Below are positions 10,887 to 22,870 of a DNA stretch of 64,000 nucleotides, in pieces. The stretch comes from Cercozoa sp. M6MM. Taxonomy: Eukaryota > Endomyxa: Ascetosporea. The notes beneath the pieces were generated by a model that saw only the letters and a list, made by a program, of their open reading frames with translations, made no database searches and was not told where the DNA came from. The first letter of the stretch is position 1; each line of letters opens with the position of its first letter. Made by a program: the position numbers and the translations under genes. The DNA lies in the NCBI GenBank assembly GCA_040357565.1, contig JBDODJ010000026.1; one strand, written 5' to 3'.

Positions 10887-13800
10887 TCAAAAAAGAAACA
10901 GGTTACTCGAACGAGAACGTGTGGTGTATCTGGAGTCCTTTGCACCGGCGAGACGCGACTCGATGTTGCTGCTTCTCTTGCCAGAAGAGTCACTCATATG
11001 AGTGGATCCCAGAGTTGAAACTGAGCCGGTCTGCAGCAAGTGGTTGCCACGCAGCACCGTGTAGACACGACCCGCGAACAGGTACAGCAGAGTCGAGAAA
11101 TTCAGCAGGAAGGTCGACAGCACTGTCAACACATAGACCGAGCGTGGGTCCTCCGACTCCACCAGCAGCTGCGTCGGCTTTGTCAACAGCGAGATCACAA
11201 ACACGAGCACCATAGTCTGGCGCCTGTATTCCAGGATACACATGCAACACGCAGACGCAACACAACAGGTCAGTGTACACGTCGGCAGAGTCGTTGAGTG
11301 CAGGAATACTGACACCACGCAGTTCATTGGCAAGCCACAGACCGCCGATCATGAGCAAGCACTGGAAGCCCAGTGTGGTCGCGTAGAACGCACCGTCATA
11401 CTTGTCGCTATACAAGTCAATGTACTTTCAGACAAGACTACAAACTACAGTTAAATGTAGAGAAGGCATACCGAATCTTACAGTGCTCGGTGAACTCGTA
11501 AACGTTGGCGTCCAAGGCGTGGTTGTACTGCATAGACCGCTGCGTGCGCTCAAGGAATATAGCGTCGTAGCCAACGTCGAACACGAGCATGATGACGCCA
11601 GCTACAAAGACCACGAGGCCCACCACGGCAGCCAAGTGCTTATCCGTCATCCGGACAATCGTCCAGTCGTTACGAGTAAAGATCACGTAGACACGTAAGG
11701 CCTACGCATGCTCAGTGTTAATGCAACACTACAGGCAAAACACAATGAAGCCATTGTACCTTGGCAAGCAGTGCACCGAACACAATCGCGAATGACAACT
11801 GCTCGTTTGCGCATGAGTCATTTTCGGTTTGACAATTGCGTGTAAAAAATTTATGTGGAAGGGGTATTATCGATACCTGCTCGGTCCAAAAGAAGGCGCG
11901 GCACACTGTTTCGGCATCGGCTTGACTGCTGACACGCTGCGAGTCCAGGTGCAGATACAGGATCGACGTGAAGGCAAACACAATGCCGAGCAACTGGATG
12001 GTTTGAATGTTCGGCGCGCCCATCTGAGTGTAAGTTTTTATACACGCACGCACATACTTTGTGTGCCCAGGAGTAAAACACTCAGTAGTATAATATCTAC
12101 CTTAACGTAGCGCAACTCTCGCTTCATGTTGATGTACACTGCAGCACAAACACAAGAAATAACTAAGTTAAGCTACACATGTCAACAAGAGGTATGGATA
12201 CCAATGACAGCGAGGGCAGAGCAAATGCCAATAACACCAAGAAGAACACCAAGCATGCCGATCTCGACTTGATTGAGCATCTCGACCTTGCCCGGACCGT
12301 CGGCAGGCAACAAGGCGTTGTCGCCAGGCTGGCCCTCCACGGCATCGGCCGAGAAATCCACCAGAATAAGTTGACGCACACGAGCGATGTCGTCCTCGTT
12401 ACTGCCGTCGCTTGTGGCAATGACCTCGTCACTCGAGCCGTCAGTAAAGGCGATAGCATGCGTGTCCAGATCCCAGGTACCAATGACCTGGAAGTCGCCA
12501 CTTGTCAAAGCATTCGCCTGCCATCGCGCAATGCCGTACTGCGGCTTTCGGTCCAGCAAGGGGTCCAGTTCGATCGAACCTGGGCAACAAAGTACAGTAG
12601 CAGCGGTACATGCGAATACTACCAAGGGCTTTATCGATACCAGAGTGGCCAAAAAAGCTCTTGGAACGGATGGAGTCGTGCATGGCGAGACCGAACTTCA
12701 TGTGGTCTTCAAAAACCTCGGCGAGTTCGGCGGCCTCGCTGCCCGTGGCCGTGCGATTGCGCTCGACCAACTCGTCGAACGCGAGTGCAAGAAGCACGAC
12801 CGAGTCGTAGGCACTCTCGGCAACGAAGTGAATGCCCGTCGACAATGCACTGAACGGCGCATTGACAGAGAGAGCGTCGTGGAATGCCTTCTTTGAGCGC
12901 AGATATCCCGTACGCTTGGGATGTCCCTCGCGTGACCACAGTTCCACTTCGAGCAACGAGTCATTGTTCTTCTTGTACATTTGCGACGGCAACGTGAGTG
13001 CCATGGTTCCGGGACGCTTCTTGCCAGCAAGGCCCTGCCAAAGTACATTTGAAAATATACTTAGATATCAGTCCAGTCAAGGCAACAGGCAAAGAGAGAA
13101 GTTACAACAAATGCCGGCCAGTCCGCCGGCGCCAAAATGAGGTGCTGATGCAGACGGAAAAAGTCCTGGAATTCGCCGCCTTCCTTCTCGTCCTTGGCCA
13201 CGATGTCGTACAACAGAGCGTCTAGAGAGATCACAAGAAACACAAAATAACTGGGTCGCCTCAACTGCCCCCCCCCCCCGAAAGAGCATAAAAACGACAG
13301 CATCAAAAGGGCAGCATCAAAGGCACCATCTCCTGTTGTCGTGTGAAGCAGAATAACTCGCAGCTGCTCTTGTTCAATGAGACGCAAGTGCTCGCGCATC
13401 TTGACCTCTGCCTCTGCGTATTCGGCACTGTCCTTGGACAGGAAGCGTGACAACGGAACGGCGGCCTTGTAGCCCACGTCAAAGTCGGCAGCAACGCCAC
13501 CGCGGTTCTTCATCGCATCGGCCAAGTTGGCATGGAACGAGTTGCCGTAGATGTCTAAAGAGTTAGAAGTCCAATGCTGCCTATAATAATTACATTGAAC
13601 ACGGGACAAAGTCTACCGTTAGAGTGCAACAAAGCGACTCGCTTGAAGCCCACGGCCAAGCAAAGGTCAAGAAGCGCCACAGCCTGCAAGAACAACAATA
13701 ATGCGTTCTACAACCATCACACACCCGGAGTACTGACCTGTGTTTGCTCGGAGCCTCGAAGACGCGCCAAGAAAGGGTACTTTGACGCATCACTGAGGTC

Positions 13801-14623
13801 GGCAGCAGGAACCAACGGAGCGACCTGCATCAGATTGGCGGCAGAGTAGATCAGCGACGATGCCGATGTCGAGTCAGCGTACGAAGGCCCTAAACTCAAA
13901 GCACATTCCTTGCCAACTTATGGAGGAAGGGGTGGGGTACCAATAACGCCGAGAAGACTGCGTGGCTGCGTTGGGTCGCTTTCGTTTCGCAAGCCAGAAG
14001 CAGCGATGGTTTCTGCCTCCCTGGCGTGGTTGACAACGTCAAGCGCCACCTAACACGAGCAGCCACGCAAAGTGTTAGAGTTTCAGCCAACAAAACAAAG
14101 GTTTATACTGTCAGACATGTTTACCTGAGCAGCTCTGAGCGCAACGCCCATCGGGTTGAATTGTGGAAGTGTGAGGGGATGGTGCTCCAGAAAGTCAGGG
14201 TTCAGGGTCTTGTTGTTGAGATCGCCTAAAGCCATCATTGACGAGCCTAGAATCACATTGAACGCTTCCCTACGTCGTTGCATTTGAACACATCATGCGG
14301 AAAGCAAAAACATCATGGGGAGCTTTAAAAGAGACCATGGATCACAGGTGGCATTGTTGATGGCAGATGGGTCCTATCGAACGGAATCCACTTAATGATC
14401 AACAAAAACTGATCGATCAAAAACAGTTATCTCATGAAAGACAACCTGCACAAACGCATGCACTCACCTTTTCTGACAGGCCGGTGGCGAAGAACTGTAG
14501 CAGACAAGCAGGTTGGTTAAGCGCGATCGCAACTTTGCCGCTGCCGGGAACGTAGGCCGCCGACGCAACGATATTCAGCGCAAGCAGCGTGCCGGTCAAG
14601 ACAAGACCAGCCGCGTGGAACAT
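10887..14623 (-). CDS. Class C (GABA-B-like) G-protein-coupled receptor
   Basis: About fifteen exons. The first carries a signal peptide (MFHAAGLVLTGTLLALNIVA) and the ligand-binding start KVAIALNQP. A periplasmic-binding-like extracellular domain follows: NPMGVALRAAQ, ALDVVNHAREAE, an Ala/Ser exon with LIYSAANLMQVAPLVPAADL, GFKRVALLHSNG, DIYGNSFHANLADAM, RLIEQEQLRVILLHTT, AYDSVVLLALAFDELVE and FQVIGTWDLDTHAIAF. Then QVEIGMLGVLLGVIGICSAL is the first membrane helix. Further helices lie at about 12010-11940, 11800-11757, 11640-11580, 11400-11330, 11215-11170 and 11130-11060 (SVYVLTVLSTFLLNFSTLLY, with FAGRVYTVL after TM7). The cytoplasmic tail is Ser/Arg-rich and ends at 10887. Order and motifs fit an ANF-receptor ligand domain plus 7tm_3. 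The ligand is unknown; amino-acid-type ligands are usual for the family. Confidence 0.88.
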
Positions 14624-14957
14624 CACTTTGGCGACTAACTGCAGCTTTGGCGACAAGCAAGAACAAGTGCTACGACACAACAACACGGCACTGGGCGAAT
14701 AAAAAAGGGACGAAACGCTCTCTCTCAGAAAGGACTCAGTGTCGTTGGGTGGCCAGTTGCCAGTCAGTCGTAAAGGGCACTTGAGCGATCGCTCTGGGGT
14801 GACCACAAAAAATGTTCCGGGCCGCACGCGCCTTTTCCACTCTGACTCCGTTTCCAGAACACACTCAACTGCTTTGTTCTTTAACGTTCATTATATCTGT
14901 TTACTGTATTATTCACTCTCTCGCACGTGCACCGTTGACCAATCGACGACAAACAAC
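14624..14957. promoter_or_regulatory. Divergent promoter region between GPCR and beta-propeller genes
   Basis: The two ATGs are 334 bases apart on opposite strands. No further element is claimed. Confidence 0.4.
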
Positions 14958-16485
14958 ATGAAACTCGCCGCGACGATCCTGCTTTCGAGCGTTGCTGCGG
15001 CTACTGCTTTGAATGTGTGTGACCCCAAAGTGCTGGGCCGCACGATCAAGCTGTTCGGCGACGTGTCGCTGAAGGTGTCCTTTTGTTGTTGTTGTTGTTG
15101 TTCTGTGTTCTGGTGGCTGGGGTTTTTTGTTGTTGTCGTTATGTTGTCATTGTTTGCATTAGGGCTCCGATGGCGCCAATGGCCCCGAGTCGTTCGCACG
15201 TACGTTTTATTCATCCCATCGTATGCTGGAGAAACTCCAACAAGGCTGTTTGTGCAGATGACTCGGCCGGCGTGACCTACTTTTCGAACGGCGACGGCAC
15301 GGTGCGCAAGGTGACGGACGAGGCCACCGGTGCCAACGAGGTGTACTTCCAGTCGCAGCCGGACCTGACGCCGGAGCAGCGTGCCACGTGCGGCACGTCG
15401 GTGCTCAACGAGTTCACGTGCGGCCGTCCTCTGGGCATTCTCTTCGATTCGCAGGACAACCTGTACGTAGCCGATGCCTACCGTGGCATTCTGCGTGCGT
15501 CCAAGAGCAACCCGTCGCAGGTCGAGGTGCTGGCGTCCACTTACGCCGATGGCAGTCCGATCAAGTTCGCCAACTCGATGCTCCTCGACGAGGAAGCCAA
15601 CGTGCTGTACTTCACGACGTCGTCGGACAAGTACTACCGTCTTCAGTTCGTCTCGGTTGTCCTTGGTATCACCCTCTTCATAACTTTACTTGCATGCTTG
15701 TGGCACGAGTTATTTTATTGCTTGTGTTACACAGACAACGAGCCGGACGGCAAGCTGATGAAGCTGGACCTCAACACTGGTGAGCTCGAGGTCCTCGTGG
15801 ACGACCTCGAGTTCGGCAACGGCATCCAGTTCTGGAAGGGCCGTCGTGGTCGCAAGATCAAGGGCATCATCATCAACGAGTGAGTTAGTCCTTTCTCAGT
15901 TGAATGCTTCTGATATAAGATCCGCGTATATTGGAGCTACACGCCCATTGATTCTGCCTCTGGGGAACAGAACGAACGCGCGTCGCCTGCGTCGCTACCA
16001 CCTCACCGGTCGTCGCGCTGGCGAGAACGACATCTTTGTGAAGGACATTGGCGGCTACGCCGACAACCTCAAGTCATGGGGTGACAACTACCTCGTCGGT
16101 CTCTACACGGAGACGCAGGACTGGGTCACGGCCATCCAGGAGCACGAGGAGATCCAGGACTTCATGCTGCAGCAGAACCCGCTGGAGATCATCTCCAAGT
16201 TTGAGACGCTTGGTCTTATCAAGGTCGTGTCGCCCACGGGCCGTGTGCTTGAGACCTGGATCGACACCACGTCGACGAACTTTGGTCAGATCGCCGAGGC
16301 CGAGGGTATCACTGGCTTTGCAGCTGTGTTTGCGACTCTGTTATGGATTCTTCAAGTTTTTTTTCTGTACTGTAGTCGTTGGCGACAAGCTCTACCTAGG
16401 CTCTGTTGTGCGTCCGCACTACGGCGTCATGGAACTCGCAGACCTGGTCGAAGTTGACGCTGCCTACATTGGCTGCGAAAACTAG
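14958..16485 (+). CDS. Strictosidine synthase-like / APMAP-type beta-propeller protein
   Basis: Six exons join in frame: 14958-15074, 15163-15199, 15258-15665, 15735-15879, 15971-16305 and 16376-16485. A signal peptide (MKLAATILLSSVAAATA) is followed by GPESFAHDSAGVTYFSNGDG, CGRPLGILFDSQDNLYVADA, ANVLYFTTSSDKYYRL, GKLMKLDLNTGELEVLVDDL, FGNGIQF, DIFVKDIGGYADNLKSW and VVGDKLYLGSVVRPHYGVME. These are, in order, the conserved blocks of the strictosidine-synthase-like six-bladed propeller. True strictosidine synthase activity is improbable outside plants; APMAP homologues are reported to act as esterases or lactonases. The protein is probably secreted or luminal. Two donors share GTATCAC. Intron 1 contains (GTT)n. 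Confidence 0.92.
15079..15150. repeat. (TTG)n tract in intron 1 of the beta-propeller gene
   Basis: Repeated TTG/TTGTTG units between donor GTGTCC and the acceptor at 15162. It is non-coding, because the exons join in frame only when it is removed. Confidence 0.8.
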
Positions 16486-16753
16486 GTCTCGACTCATTGT
16501 ATCCTCGCGCCGCGCACCACGCCGTCCGAGGCCGTTCCGTTCTGCGCTCCAAATTGTAACCTCCGCCCAAAAGTGTTCCTTCCAACCCAGTCTCGCTCAG
16601 TGTAAACGTCGGTACGAGTAATTCCGTTAAATTTTTGTACCGTACCGCGAAATGCTAATCTAATTAAACCGACCAACCACCGCTTGCAACAAACTCGACT
16701 GGGCTAGTTTACACACGCATGCACACCGTTGTGCGCACGGCACTCGATGTCGG

Positions 16754-18667
16754 CTACTGGAAGGAGTGCGTGCGACGAGTGACCTGGGCACCTGGGCCGA
16801 CCTTAGTCACGATGATGCGCTTGATGGGCGAGTCCTGCACCGGCTCCTTGGCGTCCACCTGAGCCCATAGACCAAATTAGATCTCGTTTGGCAGTGCACG
16901 CAGCTTAGTGAATAGCACCTGTGTGAGACCGAGTGCTTGCTTGTCGAGCAGGGCCATCGGGTCGTACACGAGACGGTCCAAATCGAGGCCAAAGTCCTCA
17001 GTGACGGCCCGGAGTACCTCGTTGACGTGCTGCTCGCGCAGGTAGAACACGGCGTTGGGACCTAGATTAACACAGGTGTGACTGCATGTATACATGTATA
17101 CACCACACTCAGGAGTCAGTTGTACCAGCATCGTAGGTGTAGGCAACCTTGGTCTCGCCAGCATCGTTGTTGTTGATGCGGTGCGCCAAGTGCACCTGCC
17201 GGGGGAGTTTGCGGGTNNNNNNNNNNNNNNNNNNNNNNNNNNNNNNNNNNNNNNNNNNNNNNNNNNNNNNNNNNNNNNNNNNNNNNNNNNNNNNNNNNNN
17301 NNNNNNNNNNNNNNNNAAAAGGAGTAAGGGTAGGGTAAGGATGGGGATAAAGGGCTACCAGCGAACTGCTCAAAGTTCTTGTTCTTGACAGCCTGCGCCA
17401 GCGTGGCCAGACGCCTGGGGGGGGGGGTGTAATGATGTAAAGGGGTGTGGGGGTAAACGGTACTTCTCGGCCAACTCGGCGTCGACACGGTGCGCCAAAA
17501 ACTCGCTCGTGTCCACCGTGGTCTGCATACCCGACGTCGACGGAGTCTCCTTGGCACCCGCGTTGACCACCAACACCAGCACGCGCATCTCCGGCCACTG
17601 GGGGTATAGGTAGGTAAGGGATAACATGGGGGGGGGGGGTAACAGGGGGTAAGAACACAGTGTACGTGCTCTTCGTCAAAGTGCTGCACGGCGACCGAGT
17701 CTGTGCCGTCAGTCAACTTGCTGTCCACGCGGATGCATCAAACAAATACAATAATCTACACTACAACTGACTGTACCCCTTCTGCCACTCGACCCAACCG
17801 CCAAACATCGAACGCGAAGCCGAACCCTGCAGGAATTATCATGCAGCCTTCCCTGCCTCCCTACCCTTACCCTCAGGTGACACGCTGGGTACCGAACCGA
17901 TGCGCGCGAACACCGAGAGTTCCGACGGCGACACGACGGCATCGACGCCGAACAGCGACGTCAGCGCACGTGCCAGACAGGCTACGGGGGGGGGGGGGGG
18001 GTAAATGGAAGAGGGTGGGGGGTAAAGCCTACCATAGCCAGAGGCAGACGAGGCGAGACCGGCCGCCGTCGGGAAGTTGTTGTGCGACACGATGCGCAGC
18101 TTGTACTCAGGCCACGCCGACGCCGGGATCAGCACCTTGCCGTCCTCGTCGCAAAAATCCTGTCCAAACATTGGTACATTTGTACCAGACACTTGTACCA
18201 AACACTTGTACCAGACACTTGTACCAAACACTATTACAATCTCGACAAATGGGCAAAGAAACAAACACACCTGAGCCTTGGCTCGCACGGTATTGATCAC
18301 CGTGACGAGTCGCTTGTTGGCCGACACGTTTACCGACTTGTCGTTCAGCTGCATGCTGTCCTCCGAGAACTCCTTCGATGCGATCACCGTCGTCTGCGAC
18401 TTCAGCGCGTCCCTAAACACACCCAGAAATACGAGAACGAAATCGCTGCTATTGGGGAAACGCACATGTGCAGAGTCGCCGAGAACGAAGAGTTCGTCGG
18501 CAGGATCAGCGACTTGTCGCGCTTGCCCCAGTACTTGATCACGGCAATGTTCACCGGGCCAATGGCCGTTACGGCCACACTGTCTGCAAAGGGCAAACGC
18601 ACATTGAGTTTCTCACAACCACAAAAACAAGAGTGGCACTCGCACCCTGAGGCAGTTCGCACGACAT
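16754..18667 (-). CDS. MVD: Mevalonate diphosphate decarboxylase
   Basis: The first exon is tiny (MSCELPQ, start 18667), followed by [20 protein letters not shown] and [18 protein letters not shown], the MVD N-terminal signature. Then come [10 protein letters not shown], the GHMP ATP-binding loop [17 protein letters not shown], the [14 protein letters not shown] helix, [17 protein letters not shown] (family motif, here with Ser where Cys is usual), [40 protein letters not shown] and the C-terminus [11 protein letters not shown] before TAG at 16754-16756. The enzyme makes isopentenyl diphosphate from mevalonate diphosphate with ATP in the mevalonate pathway. A 100-N gap (17217-17316) lies inside an intron. 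Several introns are TACCCC-rich; another holds tandem 'acttgtaccaaac' units. Confidence 0.95.
17217..17316. other. Assembly gap (100 N) inside an MVD intron
   Basis: Exactly 100 Ns, flanked by TACCCC/GGGGTAA-rich intron sequence. Flanking exons read on in frame, so coding loss is unlikely. Confidence 0.95.
18165..18240. repeat. Tandem 'acttgtaccaaac'-type repeat in an MVD intron
   Basis: Four to five copies of a 12-15-base unit alternating 'cttgtaccaaaca' and 'cttgtaccagaca'. It resembles the TTGTACC motifs seen in kinesin and ETFB introns. Confidence 0.8.
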
Positions 18668-18897
18668 TTCCACACTCCTGCGTGCTTACAACTATTAATG
18701 CACTGCTCGGCAGATGGCGGTGCGCTCTGAGGCGCAGGGGCGATGCGGTAAGTTGAAACGCGAAATTCCCATTCCGATTCAAGTTTGCGCAACCCCAGAC
18801 GTAGAATTTATTTAGGCCGATTCTGGTAAGCGAGGGGCAAGAGCGAAGAAATAAAGTAAGTGACAGGAGGCCAAAGTTGCGGGACTCGTGTTGCGTG

Positions 18898-21800
18898 TCA
18901 TCTGAATTCGCCACGTTCCTTGTCAGAGGCGGTGTCGATGCGCCGCTCGACACTCTCGAGGAAGCGAGCGACGCCGCGCGCAGCCAGGCCGAACTGGATC
19001 TTGGTGCTCTCGTGGTTGGAAAGCTTGTCGGCGCGAATGAGCAGCTGCACATGCGAGGTGCCGGCGCCGACGAGAGCATCGTGTGTCTGCGCGAGCGAGG
19101 GCATCGAGAAACTCACCTGCATGGCCATCGACACGGCCGCGCGCAGCAGCGCCGCCAAGGCCAGTCGCAGGTGCTGCGCGCTGCTCTTGCCACCGGCAGT
19201 GGCGGCGTCCTTGGCCACGGCATCGTCGTCCGTGAGACGCTTCGCCTCGTCCAGCAACTGCAGAGGGGTGTGGGATAATGGGAGTATGGGGGGGTAGGGG
19301 TAGATGTACGTTGGCAACGAGTTCAACAGCACGTGCGCACGGACTGGGTCGCTGCTCGCGCAGCAAGCTGTCGGCCAGTCGCACACTGTGTCGGAAGGCA
19401 CGCAGCCACGACAGCGCACGCTGTGTGCCGGTGCGACTGGCGGCGCGCTTGCGCTCTCGCTGCGCGCTCTTCTCGAGTTCCTCACTGCACATGCCCCTCA
19501 TTTTACCCCTCATTTTACCCCTCACTTTACCCCCTCTCAACCCCTTCATCCCTCTGAATCTTCCCCCTCGTTCAATCCCCTTCCCCCCCCCCCCCCCAGA
19601 GAAAACGCACCGGTCGACACTGGGCTCGCGCGAGTTGCCGCCACTCGGCGCATCACCGTCGCCGCTGCGTCGCACTCGTCGCACCGTCACCCGGCGTTTC
19701 TTGGGCTACATAGGTGACACGTGCATCCGCGCGGACATGAAACATGCAGAAAAGACAAGACTGGAGGTACAGCAGCTCGTGTCTCCGACGAGGGCAGCGA
19801 GTGCTCCGACGGCGGCGGCGCCATCTCGCTCGGCATCGAGAGCGACGGTTTCGGCATCGGTTTCACGGTGCGAGTCACCGTGGCTGGTTTGACCACGGCG
19901 GCAACAGCATCAGGAACAACGGGCGCGCTGCTCTCCGCTTCGGGAGCTTTCGTCTCGACATTCTTCGATTCGACAGCTTTCGACTCAGCAGGTTCAGTTC
20001 TGACAACGTCAGCTTGGACAGTTTCAGCTTGGACAGCTTCAGCTTCCACAGTTTCAACTTTGGCGGCTTCAGCTTTGGCAGCCTGAGGTTCGGGAGCTTT
20101 CGTCTCGGCAGTCGGCTGAGTTTTCTTTTTTCGTCGCAGCACGAGGCGGCGTCGCTTCTTCTTCTGCATGGGGGAAGGGTGAAGGAGACATGGGACACGG
20201 GGTATGGGGTGTGAGTATATAGGGGATAGAGAGGGTATGGGGTATAGGGAGGGCAATACAGGAGCAGGTGCAAACTCGGGTTTCTTGTCGCCGCAAGACT
20301 TTGGCGAACTCTTGTTGACCAGCAAAGGACTCGCGTCGCTGTCGCTGTCGCTGTCGCTGTCTTCGTCTGACGACTCGTAGATTCGACGACTTCGCTTGGC
20401 CGACAGTGCACTGCACAACCACAACAAGTGCATTCTCTAGCCAAAGCACACTCAAAACAAAGCAAAGCACACTCGAAACAAAGCACCTCGAAACAAAGCA
20501 CACTTGAAACAAATAGAAGCTCGAAACAAAGCGAAAGAGCAAAGCGAGAAGCGCACCTGGAACGCGAAGTGGCCGAAGTCTTCGACGAAGCGAGCGAAAC
20601 GGCCGGTGTCGGCGCCGCTGTGTGTTTCGCTTCGTGCTTCGCTTTCTGCTTGAGTTGCGACGTCGCGAGTTGCGACGTTTCGAGTTGCGACGTTTCGAGT
20701 TGCGACGTTTCGAAAGGCAGTCGCTGCGTCTGCGTGGAAGCGATGGGCGGCGGTGGCACGGCAGGCATCGGCGCCCTTGTGGCCGAGCTAGTCGACCGGG
20801 CGGAAGAGGGCAGTGCGCCCATGACAGAGGAGACGTCCTCGTCGTCGTCCTCGTCGTCCGACAGGACACGTCGCGAGTGAAGCGAACGAGTCGAAGGCAG
20901 AGTCGAAGGGAGAGTCGAAGGCAGAGTGGCCTGCTTGCGCGGCTTGGGTCGACTCGGTTGCAGCACGTCCGGCTTGAGCATGTCGGGAGTCACCAGCGGT
21001 GTCTTCTTCGTGTAGTCCTTCATGTAGTCCTTCGTGTAGTCCGTGTCGGCATGCGAGTGCTTGAGCGACTGCTTGAGTGGCACGACGTAGTCCTCGTCCT
21101 CTTGGTCCGAGTCGCTGGCGTCGTCGTCCACCATGGCATGCATGACATGTGCCACACCATGCGAGACGCCATGTGAGGCACCATGAGGCATGCCATGTGA
21201 GACACCATGTGGCATGCCATCTGTCAGGCCGCGTGACACACCTTGCGTCACCTGCATGTGCTGAATCTTGGCCATGCCGACAGCTTTTGCATGTCGCTGC
21301 CGTCGCTGTGGTCGCTGCGTTTCTTCTTGCTGCTGTTGTTTCTCTTGTTGTTTCTCTTGTTCTTGCTGTTGTTGCGTACGTTTCTGCATGAGTTCCACCT
21401 CCTCTTCGACCTGACTCTCGTGCTCGTCGTCGCCCGCTGCGTCGCCTTTCTGCTTCATCTCCTACACGAGGGGGTAAAGGGAAGAGAGTCCTGCAGGGGT
21501 GGGGTGGGGGCATACCTGCTCATGGATTGGCGACAGGTGCCGCTGCGGCTGCGGCGACGACGTGCCTGTGCGCGAAGGAATCGCCGGCGATTTCCTCTTG
21601 ACCTATGTGCATACAAGTTATACATCCGAGTCTATTCTACTTGATTCGGGAGGGGCTGAATACCTTGGGAGGTGCACGAGCGATGGTGCCGCGTCGCACG
21701 AGTTTCTGCAGCGCCTGTCGCGCCGAGCCCTTGCGCTGCCGCGGCGACGAGCGTCGCTCCAACGGAGACGACGACGGTCTCGCCAGCACTCTTTCTTTCT

Positions 21801-22870
21801 CGCACGTGTGCGTTTTCGCTGTGCTCACCGTCTTGCTCACTGTCTGGGTCACCGTCTGGGTCACCGTCTTGGCGGTCACAGCGGTGGTCACAGTCGGTGC
21901 AGGTGCAGCTACGGTAGGAGGTGCAGGTGCCGTTGCAGTCAGACTGGCAGGCAGCGACCTGGCAGGCTGCGACCTGGCATGCGGCACCACCTGCGGCATC
22001 ACCTGCATGTGCATGTCGTGCCGCATCAGGTAGTTCGACGACGGCGCCGGCAGCGAGTCCATGGACTCGTCGTCGCTGTCGCTGTCGACGCGGAAGAGCG
22101 CGTCGCGATGCCGCGTCGATACGATGGTCGGACGCACCGGCGGCGACAGCAGCGGCGACTTGAGCTGGCACTCCACTCGCCGCGGCTGGAGTTCCACGTC
22201 CTGCTCGTCATGCGCCTCGCCCAGCGCCTCCGACGAGAACTCACTCAGCGCACTGCCCAGCGCATCGCTGGCTGCCAGTCGGCGCGCCCACTTGGCCAGA
22301 GGGTCGAACCGCGTGCTGCTCGCTGCCAGCGCTGTGCGATCGCGCCGCTCGCGCAGCTGTCGCAACGACAGACCGCGAGAGCACTGCTTCCGCTCTGCGC
22401 ACATCACACACACACAGCAAAATCACTGCAATTTCACTCAAAGTTTTCACTCAAAGTCTTCACTCAAAGCTGTCTCAAAACTAAAGCTTTCACAATCTTT
22501 CACCCGAAGCTTCATTCGGAGCTTTCGCGCGAAGTTCACTCGAACTTCACTCGAATTTCGCTCGGTTTCGCTCGGTTTCGCCCCAAGCAGCGAGTTTCAC
22601 AACAAAGCGCTTTTACCAACTGAGCGGGGCGGTCGCGCCGGTAGGTAGATCGGCAGCTGCGGGGGCACCTCCTGTGCGAAACAGTCACGCGGTTCACTTG
22701 TACCGAATCATAGGCAAAGTTTTTGTGCGTGTGCGTGGGATCAGTACCAAACGCGCCTGGTGCACGAACTGCTCCAACTCGGTCAGTCTCTTGCGTAGCA
22801 CCAGCGCCGGCTCTGAGGCCTGAAGCGACGTGAGAACACAATCATTGCGCCGATGACTGGTGGAACGCAT
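18898..22870 (-). CDS. Large low-complexity, probably nuclear, protein of unknown function
   Basis: One chain of exons with consistent frame and no recognised domain. The start (22870, [11 protein letters not shown]) is tentative. The order is: a short helical segment ([20 protein letters not shown]), a Ser/Pro/Arg-rich exon with [12 protein letters not shown] and Thr/Val repeats ([16 protein letters not shown]), an acidic/Gln exon ([18 protein letters not shown]), His-Gly repeats near 21240-21130, [24 protein letters not shown] repeats, Ser/Asp runs ([15 protein letters not shown]), a Lys/Arg patch ([14 protein letters not shown]) and Ala/Glu/Val-rich degenerate repeats. The C-terminal third (about 19490-18898) is more ordered and helical, with [20 protein letters not shown] and [17 protein letters not shown], and is the best target for homology search. 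Clustered basic patches suggest nuclear localisation. It could be two genes, though no internal stop-start boundary was seen. Confidence 0.6.
19488..19605 (-). other. Intron with inverted TTTACCCC-type composition
   Basis: On the plus strand this reads as repeated 'cccctcattttac' units ending in a C run, so on the sense strand of its host gene it is G-rich. Other introns of this type carry the C-rich sequence on the sense strand. Confidence 0.6.
20645..20712 (-). repeat. In-frame 15-base coding repeat (ETSQL units)
   Basis: Four consecutive copies of a 15-base unit encode [10 protein letters not shown] pentapeptides within the disordered protein. The copies are nearly identical at DNA level, so expansion looks recent. 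Confidence 0.85.
21125..21245 (-). repeat. Coding repeat giving His-Gly-Val/Met/Ala peptides
   Basis: Imperfect 12-base units such as 'catgccatgtga' encode [23 protein letters not shown] sequence in the disordered protein. The unit keeps frame. Confidence 0.75.

Noticed and set aside
14958..16485. Alkaloid-pathway strictosidine synthase
   Set aside because: Homology is to the broad SSL/APMAP family; no other alkaloid gene is nearby and the enzyme proper is restricted to plants.
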